Source of the DNA: Paenibacillus sabuli
GTDB taxonomy: Bacteria > Bacillota > Bacilli > Paenibacillales > Paenibacillaceae
DNA: 64,000 bases
Direction of reading: 5' to 3'
Assembly (NCBI RefSeq): GCF_014705605.1
Contig: NZ_JACXIZ010000036.1
Location: 1 to 64,000, forward strand
Part shown: piece after piece, positions 1 to 7,570 of the stretch
How the letters are laid out: each line of letters begins with the position of its first letter
Position numbering within the stretch: position 1 is the stretch's first letter
The notes under the pieces: generated by a model
Database searches by the model: none
Told to the model about the DNA's origin: nothing
What the model saw: the letters and a program-made list of their open reading frames with translations, nothing else
Made by a program: the position numbers and the translations under genes

Positions 1-2
1 GA

Positions 3-746
3 TCAAGCAAGTAACGGGTGCGCACTTCCCTGCAGCAGAGCCGCTTTTAACACAGGGTCGACTCGGTATTTGTGAGTTCGAATTTTTCCTGCAGAAGCAG
101 CGACAAGCATAGCATCCGACGTCATTTTTTTGAGCAGTCTTTCGCTGCTTCTCTCACTTATTTTTAGACGAATTGCAGCCTCTTTCACCGTTACCGTTGC
201 TTCCCCCCTATCAGCCAAAAGAATTCGAATGACCTCACGCTCTTTAACCGATAACGACTCAAGCCTTTTCGAAACATTTCCCATCCCACTTTTTCCAAAG
301 AATTGCTGCAGCAATTGCTGACAGGATCTCGGCTTTTCCCTCACGAGGTCATAGGCAAAACGCAGCACAGTCCAGCCATCAAGGACCAGATGGTTTTGCC
401 GCATAAGGTGATCAGCGAACTGCCATCTACCCGTATCGCGCAAATGAGAGCTGTACCCATCAATTTCAATGCAGAGTTTTTGATCGGGGCCGAAGTAAGC
501 GAAATCAAGGAAACGGATCCCGTCTTTGAAATCCCGGATTTCATATTCCGGAGCAAGATGTTCGAAAGTCCCTAACACTGGCCACCACACTTGTTCAAGG
601 AACAGAGCTTCGGCATGGCCGTACTGGGATGCTGCTAGACGCTCTGCCCGTGCCCCCTTACTCTTGCTGCGGTGATCCGCCAAAAACCGATCCAACGCTA
701 CCTGGAATCCACTTCTGGATGAAAGCAAGTTACTGTTCATATTCAT
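3..746 (-). CDS. PD-(D/E)XK-like nuclease domain protein with C-terminal winged helix
   Basis: The 247-residue product has two parts. Residues about 30-150 resemble the Vsr/DUF559 group of PD-(D/E)XK nuclease folds: an Asp in LDFAYFG, then EIDGYSSH after a beta strand, then a tryptophan-led strand WTVLRFAYD. Residues about 160-240 look like a winged helix-turn-helix (VTVKEAAIRLKISERSSERLL). Nuclease activity is inferred from the D-ExD spacing only. The gene is complete, with its TGA at the left edge of the window. A GGGCGGA stretch lies just before the first ATG; a second in-frame ATG two codons on (740) has better spacing. No partner gene for restriction is visible, so this may be a stand-alone DNA-processing or regulatory protein. 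Confidence 0.6.
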   Translation of the reverse strand: MNMNSNLLSSRSGFQVALDRFLADHRSKSKGARAERLAASQYGHAEALFLEQVWWPVLGTFEHLAPEYEIRDFKDGIRFLDFAYFGPDQKLCIEIDGYSSHLRDTGRWQFADHLMRQNHLVLDGWTVLRFAYDLVREKPRSCQQLLQQFFGKSGMGNVSKRLESLSVKEREVIRILLADRGEATVTVKEAAIRLKISERSSERLLKKMTSDAMLVAASAGKIRTHKYRVDPVLKAALLQGSAHPLLA

Positions 747-856
747 TCCGCCCTGCCTTTCATATGAAATAAAAATAGCCGCCCTCGCCAGAAATAACCG
801 GCGAAGACGGCGTGTGCTTCACGACCGCTACGATCAGCTTGCAGTGTTTCGATATC

Positions 857-953
857 GATGTTTTCATGACCATGCCTTCATGTTAATGCCTTCATGTTGA
901 TGTCTTCATGTTGATGTTTTCATGACCATGTCTTCATGTTGATGACAACATGT
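857..953. repeat. 15-bp tandem repeat in intergenic region
   Basis: About six imperfect copies of a 15-base unit related to CTTCATGTTGATGTC run head to tail between the nuclease-like gene and the 3' end of mutY. The rest of the 323-base gap (747-1069) holds no gene that I can support. Confidence 0.8.
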
Positions 954-1069
954 CTACGTCTTTATATCGAGGTTTTGAATATACATGTCTAAAGCCTACA
1001 ATATATAAAATCCTGGAAAAATGCAAGTTACTTATCGGGACAACGACGGAACTTGCATACGAATAGAGA

Positions 1070-2572
1070 TCAAAGCTCGTAATCCATCCAATAGTCGCGT
1101 AAAATGCGCAAAAATACATTGGGGAACGCCAGCTCCCGCATATCCTCCGGACCGATCCAGCGATAGCCAGGGGGCAGTGGCTCGTCCGCTTCTCCGGCTG
1201 CAACTCCAGTGGTTGCGGCATCAGTGCTGCGGGCCCGTGCCGTTGTCTGTGCCGACAGCTCGTAAAAAGCTGACGTCTCGGCGACCTTGCGCTCATTTGA
1301 TGCAGGCGCCGCTTGCGCTTCTTCGTGCGGCCGCAGCACGAACCCGAAGTCCGTAAGAATTACCCGGACTTCCCACTTCAGATGGCTGAACAGGTGCTCC
1401 GCTACCATAAACTGCTCGCGCGGCCGCACCAGCAGATGCGTCTCTTCCGCGATGGAACGGACAAGCAGTTCCATCTGTTCCAACTGCCCGGCTTGCTTCA
1501 TATGGCCAGCACTAACCGTCTGCTGAGCTTGCTCAAAATATCCCGCTTGCGCACTCTGCCCGACCTGCCCGACCTGCCCGACCCGCCCGACCCGCCCGAC
1601 CTGCTCGACCTGCTCGACCCGCTCGACCCGCTCGGCTTCTCCCGCTTGTCCGGGCTGCTCCATCTGCCCCGCTTGCTTCACCTGAGCCTTGCCCAACGGC
1701 ATTTTGCCGCTCGCCTCCACTGCTGCATAACCATCCGGAACCAGCACATGCGGCAGCTCCCACATGCCCGCCAGCAGGCCCGTGTCCGGGCGCTGCCGCA
1801 CCAGGATCTTGCCGGCCAGCGCATCGCGACCCTCGATCAAGGCGGCGAGCCGTAGCTCGGGCCGCGGCTTCTTGGCCTTGGTCTTGATCGGCAGCTCCCG
1901 CTCGCGCCCCGCCAGGCGTCCCTCACAGTGCGCCATCACCGGGCAGATCAGGCAGCCCGGCGACTTCGGCGTGCAGATGAGCGCACCGAGCTCCATCAGC
2001 CCTTGGTTGAAGTCGCCGGCCGCCCCTTCGGGGATGAGCTGCCGCGCCAACTGCTCGATGCCCACCCGCGTACGCGGCTTGGCAATATCCGCCTCCAGGC
2101 AAAAATAACGCGACAGCACGCGCATCACATTGCCGTCTACCGCCGGCTCCGGCCGGTCAAAAGCGATGCTCATGACTGCGCCCTTCGTATACGGACCGAT
2201 GCCCTTGAGCGCGCCGACCGCCTCGACGTCGTCCGGCACCTGACCGCCGTGCCGCTCCATCACCTGCCGCGCCCCGGCCTGCAGATTGCGCGCGCGCGAA
2301 TAATAGCCCAACCCCTCCCAGCACTTGAGCACCTCTGCCTCCGGTGCCTCGGCGAGCGCCTGCAGCGTCGGGAAGCGCGTCATGAAGCGCTCGTAATACG
2401 GAATGACCGTATCGACGCGCGTCTGCTGCAGCATAATCTCCGAGACCCAGATGCGATAAGGATCGCGGCTCCTGCGCCACGGCAGGTCGCGCCGCTGGGC
2501 CCGGTACCACTCCAGCAGCTCTCGGCTGAAGTAGCTTCGCCCTTCTTCCGTTCCTGCCACCTTCTCCGTCAT
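1070..2572 (-). CDS. mutY: A/G-specific adenine DNA glycosylase MutY with low-complexity insertions
   Basis: MutY removes adenine mispaired with 8-oxoguanine. The core is intact: SEIMLQQTRVDTV (catalytic Glu region), the helix-hairpin-helix GALKGIGPYTKGA, the catalytic Asp in AVDGNVMRVLSR, and a 4Fe-4S loop with C-X6-C-X2-C-X5-C spacing. The C-terminal NUDIX-like 8-oxoG recognition domain follows. The protein is 500 residues, against about 350-390 in most relatives. The excess comes from a repetitive insert at about residues 290-365 (Val-Glu/Gly-Gln/Arg triplets from a 9-base tandem DNA repeat) and an Ala/Thr-rich insert at about 420-465, both inside the C-terminal domain. Its ATG overlaps the acpS stop by four bases, so the two genes are translationally coupled. 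Confidence 0.93.
   Translation of the reverse strand: MTEKVAGTEEGRSYFSRELLEWYRAQRRDLPWRRSRDPYRIWVSEIMLQQTRVDTVIPYYERFMTRFPTLQALAEAPEAEVLKCWEGLGYYSRARNLQAGARQVMERHGGQVPDDVEAVGALKGIGPYTKGAVMSIAFDRPEPAVDGNVMRVLSRYFCLEADIAKPRTRVGIEQLARQLIPEGAAGDFNQGLMELGALICTPKSPGCLICPVMAHCEGRLAGRERELPIKTKAKKPRPELRLAALIEGRDALAGKILVRQRPDTGLLAGMWELPHVLVPDGYAAVEASGKMPLGKAQVKQAGQMEQPGQAGEAERVERVEQVEQVGRVGRVGQVGQVGQSAQAGYFEQAQQTVSAGHMKQAGQLEQMELLVRSIAEETHLLVRPREQFMVAEHLFSHLKWEVRVILTDFGFVLRPHEEAQAAPASNERKVAETSAFYELSAQTTARARSTDAATTGVAAGEADEPLPPGYRWIGPEDMRELAFPNVFLRILRDYWMDYEL
1535..1690. repeat. 9-bp coding tandem repeat inside mutY
   Basis: On the plus strand, units of the form GACCTGCCC, GACCCGCCC, GACCTGCTC and GACCCGCTC follow each other without breaking the mutY frame. 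They encode alternating Val-Gly/Glu-Gln/Arg triplets. Pairs of adjacent units are identical, which suggests recent slippage or unequal exchange. Confidence 0.85.
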
Positions 2573-2979
2573 GAATAACTCCTTCCCTGATGCCGTTCTG
2601 CAATGGCAAACGCCGACGCCAGCAACCGCTCGTGCGTAATCGTCACATGCACAGTCACCTCGGCCTCGGGCAGGCCCAGGCTATGCCGGGTCCGCGCCGA
2701 CAGTCGGCACGCCGGGCGCCCAAGCGCATCTGGCATAATTTCGATATCGCCGAATCCGGCATGCGCGCCGATGCCGCAGCCGAGCGCCTTGACGACCGCT
2801 TCCTTGGCGGCAAAACGCCCGCTGACGAACTCGGCCAGCCGCGCCTCGCCCCGCGCACGCGCGCAGCTCTGCTCGGCAGGGGTGAGAATGCGCGCCAAAA
2901 AACGCGCGCCCGCCTGCCCCTCCAAAATGCGCCGCACGCGCGCTATATCCACGATGTCGTGGCCAATTCCTTGTATCAT
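2569..2979 (-). CDS. acpS: Holo-[acyl-carrier-protein] synthase
   Basis: AcpS transfers the 4'-phosphopantetheine arm of CoA to a serine of apo-ACP. The 136-residue product has the family hallmarks: GIGHDIVDIARV near the N-terminus, with the Mg-binding Asp in DIVDI, and GRFAAKEAVVKALG with the conserved Glu and Lys. The ATG at 2979 is chosen because GGGAGGG precedes it at normal spacing and the family starts here; the frame is open further upstream but without homology. The stop overlaps the mutY start (ATGA). The downstream coupling of a lipid-metabolism gene to a repair gene is unusual, but the order is clear in the sequence. Confidence 0.93.
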   Translation of the reverse strand: MIQGIGHDIVDIARVRRILEGQAGARFLARILTPAEQSCARARGEARLAEFVSGRFAAKEAVVKALGCGIGAHAGFGDIEIMPDALGRPACRLSARTRHSLGLPEAEVTVHVTITHERLLASAFAIAERHQGRSYS

Positions 2980-3027
2980 ACGTCCCTCCCGCCGCGCCAT
3001 ACGGTTCTGTGCCCGCTCTTCATAGAA

Positions 3028-3047
3028 GGACCCCTGAGACGGGGTCC
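3028..3047 (-). terminator. Hairpin 3' of nadE
   Basis: Perfect 7-base arms GGACCCC/GGGGTCC with a 6-base loop lie just after the nadE stop. On the minus strand the hairpin is followed by TTCTATG, a weak U tract, so it is a possible terminator or attenuator before acpS. Confidence 0.4.
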
Positions 3048-3053
3048 CAGAGG

Positions 3054-3863
3054 TCAGATGCCCGGAATCGGGCTTCGCTTGTGTTCGGTCTTGCGATAAT
3101 GCTGTTCCAGCTTCTCCGCGACCTCGGGGGCGATCGTCTTGCCCTCCAGATAATCGCTGTTGTCCGCATACGTGATGCCGAGCTCGCCTTCGTCGGTCTG
3201 GCCTTCCCACAGGCCGGCGCTCGGCGCCTTGTCCAGCACCGTCTGCGGTACGCCGAGCGCACCGGCCAGCAGCCGCACCTGACGCTTGTTGAGCGAGGCG
3301 AGCGGCGTGATATCGACGGCGCCGTCGCCCCACTTCGTATAGAAGCCGATGATCGCCTCCGAGGCGTGATCCGTGCCGACCACGAGCAGATTCAGCTCCG
3401 AGGCCAGCGCATATTGCGCCACCATGCGCGAGCGGGCCTTGATGTTGCCCTTGGTCAATTGATTGATGTGCCGATTGACGTGGATGCCCTTGAGACTATG
3501 CTCGACCTCCAGCGCGATCTCATTGACCGCATCCTCGATATTCGCCTCCACCGTGTGCTCCAGCTCGAAGGCCCGGGCCACTGCGTAGCTGTCGGAAATA
3601 TCGGCCTGCGTGCCATACGGCAGGAACACGCCGAGCGTCATATACGGCTTGCCCGTCTCGGCCGTCAGTTCGTCGGTCGCCCGCTTGCACAGGCCGGCCG
3701 CCACCGAGCTGTCGATCCCGCCGCTAATCGCGATCAGCAGGCCGGACGTGCCCGAGTCCAGGACGTACGTTTTGAGAAAGTCGACGCGCCTGCGAATGTC
3801 CGCTTCCACATCAATCGTCGGCTGTACGCCGAGCTTCCTGATAATCTCCTGCTGTATGCTCAC
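3054..3863 (-). CDS. nadE: Ammonia-dependent NAD+ synthetase
   Basis: NadE amidates nicotinic acid adenine dinucleotide to NAD+ using ATP and ammonia, the last step of NAD synthesis. The 269-residue length and the absence of an N-terminal glutaminase domain identify the ammonia-dependent bacterial form. Visible motifs are the PP-loop SGGIDSSVAAG (about residues 47-57), GTDHASEAIIGFYTKWGDG, and the C-terminal KAPSAGLWEGQTDEGELG segment that binds substrate. The start is supported by GGAGGAATTC just upstream. It lies between the bacilliredoxin gene and acpS on the same strand, with short gaps, so co-transcription is possible. Confidence 0.95.
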   Translation of the reverse strand: MSIQQEIIRKLGVQPTIDVEADIRRRVDFLKTYVLDSGTSGLLIAISGGIDSSVAAGLCKRATDELTAETGKPYMTLGVFLPYGTQADISDSYAVARAFELEHTVEANIEDAVNEIALEVEHSLKGIHVNRHINQLTKGNIKARSRMVAQYALASELNLLVVGTDHASEAIIGFYTKWGDGAVDITPLASLNKRQVRLLAGALGVPQTVLDKAPSAGLWEGQTDEGELGITYADNSDYLEGKTIAPEVAEKLEQHYRKTEHKRSPIPGI

Positions 3864-3884
3864 CGAATTCCTCCTTGCTGGTCG

Positions 3885-4319
3885 TTAGCGGCAGTGGCGG
3901 TCAAAAGCGGCGTCCAGCTCGGCGGCAATCTCCTGAGCGGAACGATTCTCGATCTGATGGCGTTCGATGAAATGCACCAGCTCGCCGTCCTTCATCAGCG
4001 CGATCGACGGGGACGATGGCGGATAGGGAGCGAAATATTCGCGCGCCTTGGCCGTCGCTTCCTTGTCTTGGCCCGCAAACACCGTATACAGATGATCGGG
4101 CGTCACATCGTGCTGCAGCGCAGCAGCGACGCCGGGGCGGCACTGGCCGGCGGCACAGCCGCATACCGAGTTAACCACCACGAGCGCGGTGCCTTTGGCG
4201 TCCGGGAGCGCCGCTTCCACCTCTTCGGGGGTACGCAGCTCCGTAATGCCCAAGCGCGTCAATTCGTCGCGCATCGGCTGCACCATATCCAGCATGTATC
4301 GTTCAAAAGACATCGACAT
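3885..4319 (-). CDS. Bacilliredoxin (BrxA/BrxB, YphP/YqiW family)
   Basis: This 144-residue protein belongs to the thioredoxin-like bacilliredoxins, which remove bacillithiol from oxidised proteins in Bacillales. The diagnostic CGC active site is in VVNSVCGCAAGQCRPG (about residues 50-65), and the family start SMSFERYMLDMV and ending IAAELDAAFDRHC are present. ATG 4319 is preceded by AAGGAG about ten bases away; an internal ATG two codons later is a weaker choice. Its neighbour nadE starts 21 bases downstream. I cannot tell BrxA from BrxB without alignment, so no symbol is given. Confidence 0.9.
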   Translation of the reverse strand: MSMSFERYMLDMVQPMRDELTRLGITELRTPEEVEAALPDAKGTALVVVNSVCGCAAGQCRPGVAAALQHDVTPDHLYTVFAGQDKEATAKAREYFAPYPPSSPSIALMKDGELVHFIERHQIENRSAQEIAAELDAAFDRHCR

Positions 4320-4406
4320 GGATCCTACACTCCTTTGTCCAGCATTTTGTACTATTATACTCCCCACAAGGAGTGAAAGCAAAGGCGGATGTTCGGGAAT
4401 GAAGCG

Positions 4407-4440
4407 CCAAAAGAAAGCCGCGCCTCCAAGGAGACGCGGC
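4407..4440 (-). terminator. Rho-independent terminator (minus strand)
   Basis: The inverted repeat GCCGCG...CGCGGC with an inner CTCC/GGAG pairing is followed on the minus strand by TTTCTTTT. It would end transcripts from the lipase and small-protein genes to the right. Confidence 0.65.
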
Positions 4441-4486
4441 ATGAAATGAAGGCTTCCGGCTATTCGGACGGACAGCCGTAATGCGA

Positions 4487-4633
4487 TCAGACCGACGGCC
4501 GATTCGGGCCGTCCAGTTTTTTGTCGAAACCGGGGGATTCGGGCGATTGCTTTTTTTCCTGATTCCGCTGGGCTTGGGCGGCGTCTTGCCGCTTGGCGCC
4601 GGCTGTGGACGGATCGCGCTGCTGTGCGCACAT
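4487..4633 (-). CDS. Small hydrophilic protein (48 aa), unknown
   Basis: A 48-residue frame opens with ATG at 4633 behind an excellent AAAGGAGG at eight-base spacing and stops at 4487, just before a terminator. The product begins MCAQQRDPSTAGAKRQD and is rich in Gln, Lys, Asp and Pro, with no hydrophobic segment. The composition recalls small soluble spore or cytosolic proteins of Bacillales, but I do not recognise a family. It lies downstream of the lipase gene on the same strand, separated by about 60 bases, so it could be the last gene of that transcript. Confidence 0.6.
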   Translation of the reverse strand: MCAQQRDPSTAGAKRQDAAQAQRNQEKKQSPESPGFDKKLDGPNRPSV

Positions 4634-4693
4634 GCAAACCGCCTCCTTTCAGGCGTTAGTATGCGCCCGAGGCTTGCCGTTATTCATGCTTCC

Positions 4694-5557
4694 TCACGCC
4701 GGACCATCCCCGGAGCGCCGCGTCGCAGCGTCGAGCCAGTCGACAATCATGTCCATGACCTGCGCCTTGTCCTTGTCCTGATGCAGCTCGTGCAGGCCGT
4801 CCGGCCAAGCCGCATACGTGCAGCGTTCCCCCAGCGCGGCGGCGAGCTCGGCGCTCGCCCGCTCCGAGGTGACCGGATCGGCCAGCCCGTGCAGCAGCAG
4901 CAGCGGCACCTGGAGCCGGTCGGCATGGGAGATCGCCCACAGCCCCTCGCGCATGAGCGCAAAATACATGCCGGCCGTAATCCGGTCGTGCACGAGCGGA
5001 TCGGCCGACTTGGGCGGCAAATCCGGCAGCTCGTGCACCAGATCCGAGGCCTGCAGCCCGGTCGATTGGGAAAAAGCCGGCCAGATGCGCGCCATGCCCC
5101 GCCCGACCAGCAGCTTGAGCCGCGGCGGCTCAAAGGCCAGACGAAGCCAGGGGCTCGTCAGCACGAGCGCGTGAAGCCGCGGCTGCAGATGCAGCGCGCA
5201 GCTGAGCGCCACATTGCCGCCCATGCTGTGGCCGTAGAGCACGCGAGGCAGCTCCGGGCGGCGTCGGCGCGCCAGCTCGATCAGCGCGGCGGCGTCGGCC
5301 CGCAGCGCCTCCATCGACGGCGTATGCCCGCGCGTCCCCGGCGAGCGGCCGTGTCCGCGCTGGTCATAGGCCAGCACCGCATAGCCGGCGCCGGTGAGGC
5401 GGAGCGCCAGCTCTGCATAGCGGCCGCTATGCTCGCCCATGCCGTGTACGAGACAGACGACAGCGTTCGCCTCCGCTTCGGAATCGCGCCATTCGCGCGC
5501 GTAGAGATCCAGGCCGTCGCGCGTGCGCAGCGTGAGCGCTTCGCATTCCATTGCCAC
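4694..5557 (-). CDS. Alpha/beta hydrolase, monoacylglycerol lipase/lysophospholipase type
   Basis: This 287-residue product is a Hydrolase_4-type alpha/beta hydrolase. It shows the oxyanion segment VHGMGEHSGRY, the strand AYDQRGHGRSPGTRG, the nucleophile elbow GHSMGG, a late Asp in LLLHGLADPVTS and the catalytic His in WPDGLHELHQD. Such enzymes cleave monoacylglycerols or lysophospholipids; the exact substrate is not readable here. No signal peptide is seen, so it is cytosolic or membrane-associated. I place the start at GTG 5557, eight bases after AAGGAAG; ATG 5551 is the alternative. The frame stays open upstream, but the added residues have no family similarity. Confidence 0.85.
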   Translation of the reverse strand: MAMECEALTLRTRDGLDLYAREWRDSEAEANAVVCLVHGMGEHSGRYAELALRLTGAGYAVLAYDQRGHGRSPGTRGHTPSMEALRADAAALIELARRRRPELPRVLYGHSMGGNVALSCALHLQPRLHALVLTSPWLRLAFEPPRLKLLVGRGMARIWPAFSQSTGLQASDLVHELPDLPPKSADPLVHDRITAGMYFALMREGLWAISHADRLQVPLLLLHGLADPVTSERASAELAAALGERCTYAAWPDGLHELHQDKDKAQVMDMIVDWLDAATRRSGDGPA

Positions 5558-5672
5558 TGGCAGCACTTCCTTTCCTTTCCCGTATAGCTTCATTTTACGC
5601 CCCCGGCGTAGTGCGGGCAACCGTCTTCGACATGCCGGACAGCCCGGCGAGCGGCGAATCGCCCAAAAAATT

Positions 5673-5701
5673 TTGCGAATCGGCAGACTGCCGTATACAA
5701 T
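5673..5701 (+). promoter_or_regulatory. Candidate sigma-A promoter for the flavoprotein gene
   Basis: TTGCGA and TACAAT are separated by 17 bases, about 60 bases ahead of the ATG at 5763, in the divergent space with the lipase gene. Confidence 0.45.
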
Positions 5702-5762
5702 ACAAGTATTGTAGCGGCAGCGCTCAGGCAGCGCGGCGCGTGAGGGAAAGGAAGACACAGCG

Positions 5763-7058
5763 ATGCACGACGAGTACGAGGTAATAATCATCGGGGGCGG
5801 GCCGTCCGGACTGATGGCCGCGATCGCGGCCAGCGCAGCAGGGGCGCGGACCGCCCTCATTGACAAGGGCAGCAAGCTCGGACGCAAGCTCGGCATCTCC
5901 GGCGGCGGGCGCTGCAACGTCACCAACGCCATGGAGCTGGACGAGCTGATCCGCCATATCCCCGGCAACGGCCGCTTTTTGCACAGCGCCTTTGCCGAGT
6001 TCGACAACCGCAGCATCATCCGCTTTTTCGAGGGACTCGGCATTGCGCTCAAGGAGGAGGACCGCGGACGCATGTTCCCCGTCTCGGACAAAGCCAAGAC
6101 CGTGGTCGACGCGCTCGTCGGCCGCGTGCGCGGGCAGGGCGTGGACATCCTCGTCAACCGCCCGGTTGCCGAGGTCCGCTACGAAGAGGGCCGTACAGCA
6201 GGGGTACGGCTGCAGGACGGCACCGTGCTATCCGCAGGCGCGGTCGTCATCGCCACCGGCGGCAAGTCGGTGCCCCACACCGGCTCCACCGGGGACGGCT
6301 ATCCGTGGGCCGAGCAGGCTGGGCATACGATCACCGAGCTGTATCCGACCGAGGTGCCGCTCACCTCGGACGAGGCGTTCATCCGCAGTCGCGAGCTGCA
6401 GGGACTGTCGCTGCGCGACGTGACGCTGACGGTATGGAATGCCAAGGGCAAAAAAATTGTCATGCACGAAGGCGACATGCTGTTCACCCACTTCGGCCTG
6501 TCCGGTCCGGCCGCGCTGCGCTGCAGCCAATATGTCGTCAAGGCGCTGCGCGCCCAGGCGGCCAAGGGCGGCGCGCCCGACGTCGAGCTCAGCATCGACC
6601 TGCGGCCCGGCAGCGACACGGACGGCGTGGCCCGCGATACGCTGGCACTGGCCGCGGCCGAGCCGCGCAAGGCGATTCGCAACGTGCTCAAGGCGTACTA
6701 CCCCGAGCGGCTCGTGCCGCTGCTGCTGCGGCGCAGCGGACTGGATGGCGATACGACCTACGCCAATATCCCGAAGCAAGCTTGTCGGCAACTGGCGGAG
6801 CTTACCAAGCGATTGTCCATTCGCATCGATGGCACGCGCTCGCTGGAGGAAGCCTTCGTGACCGGGGGCGGCGTGCATCTCAAGGAGATCGAGCCGCGCA
6901 CGATGATGTCGAGACGCATGCCCGGACTGTTCTTCTGCGGCGAGGTGCTGGACATTCACGGGTACACCGGCGGCTACAACATCACCGCCGCCTTCACCAC
7001 CGGCCATGCCGCCGGCAAGCACGCGGCGCTGCATGCGTTGCAGGAGCCCGCGCATTAA
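5763..7058 (+). CDS. FAD-dependent oxidoreductase, BaiN/HI0933 (YtfP) family
   Basis: The 431-residue product is a two-dinucleotide-binding flavoprotein. It opens with the FAD loop VIIIGGGPSGLMAA, then KLGRKLGISGGGRCNVTN, typical of the HI0933/BaiN family, a mid-protein IATGGKS strand, and the C-terminal FFCGEVLDIHGYTGGYNIT segment that closes the flavin site. Members are described as NAD(P)/FAD oxidoreductases, some acting on steroid or bile-acid-like substrates; the physiological substrate in Bacillales is unknown. GGAAAGGAAG precedes the ATG. The gene stands alone, divergent from the lipase, and its stop codon directly abuts a dispersed repeat. Confidence 0.88.
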   Translation: MHDEYEVIIIGGGPSGLMAAIAASAAGARTALIDKGSKLGRKLGISGGGRCNVTNAMELDELIRHIPGNGRFLHSAFAEFDNRSIIRFFEGLGIALKEEDRGRMFPVSDKAKTVVDALVGRVRGQGVDILVNRPVAEVRYEEGRTAGVRLQDGTVLSAGAVVIATGGKSVPHTGSTGDGYPWAEQAGHTITELYPTEVPLTSDEAFIRSRELQGLSLRDVTLTVWNAKGKKIVMHEGDMLFTHFGLSGPAALRCSQYVVKALRAQAAKGGAPDVELSIDLRPGSDTDGVARDTLALAAAEPRKAIRNVLKAYYPERLVPLLLRRSGLDGDTTYANIPKQACRQLAELTKRLSIRIDGTRSLEEAFVTGGGVHLKEIEPRTMMSRRMPGLFFCGEVLDIHGYTGGYNITAAFTTGHAAGKHAALHALQEPAH

Positions 7059-7331
7059 TGTCCATTACAGAATAACCTGGCGCGATTGAAACCGTCTTTA
7101 TCCCTTCACCATCCTCCAACGAACCTAGCGGTTGCCACAGCGGCTACTGCGCCCAAAAAAGCGCCGATTGAATTGTAACGGTTGCCATAGGTCTTATTTT
7201 CTTGAAATCCATCGAAATAACGCGATTGTGGCCAAATAAGCGCGCGGGCAACCGTTAGATGAGATGAGGTGAGGTGAGGTGCGTCCGTTTGCCCGCCTGA
7301 TGGATGAGCTGTCTTTGGTTATTTCGTGAAG
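7059..7331. repeat. Dispersed intergenic repeat, copy 1 (273 bp)
   Basis: This segment is closely matched at 15672-15994. It starts TGTCCATTACAGAATAACC immediately after the flavoprotein stop and ends GGTTATTTCGTGAAG. Inside are inverted half-sites (7125-7142 against 7241-7258) built on GGTTGCCACAG, a GAGGT tandem stretch and AAATAAGCG. Both copies lie between convergent genes. No frame is conserved between copies, so it appears non-coding. Confidence 0.9.
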
Positions 7332-7570
7332 TATTCTTAGCCGCTCGCTCATCCCTGCTCCCTGCCGTTCGAGCACGGTTCCTCCGTCCCCTTCTTCTGT
7401 CGCCGTTCTTCCGTCGGAGCAGCCGATGGCGCAGATCACGTGCGGAGCCTCTACCCGCCGGGGAGCCGTGGCTGCGCGGCACCGCCTTCCGCCATGTGCG
7501 GTCCCAGCGCCACGGCACGGCGTCCTGCAGGTGCAGACCGCCGTACCATTCATAAGAGCGTCCCCCCCTG
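7332..7570. other. Intergenic, no supported gene
   Basis: Between the repeat and the 3' end of the EcsB-like gene there are open frames on both strands. None has a convincing start, ribosome site or recognisable motif. Confidence 0.5.

Noticed and set aside
5558-6157. N-terminal extension of the lipase frame
   Set aside because: It runs opposite the FAD oxidoreductase and has no family similarity; the ribosome site supports a start near 5557.
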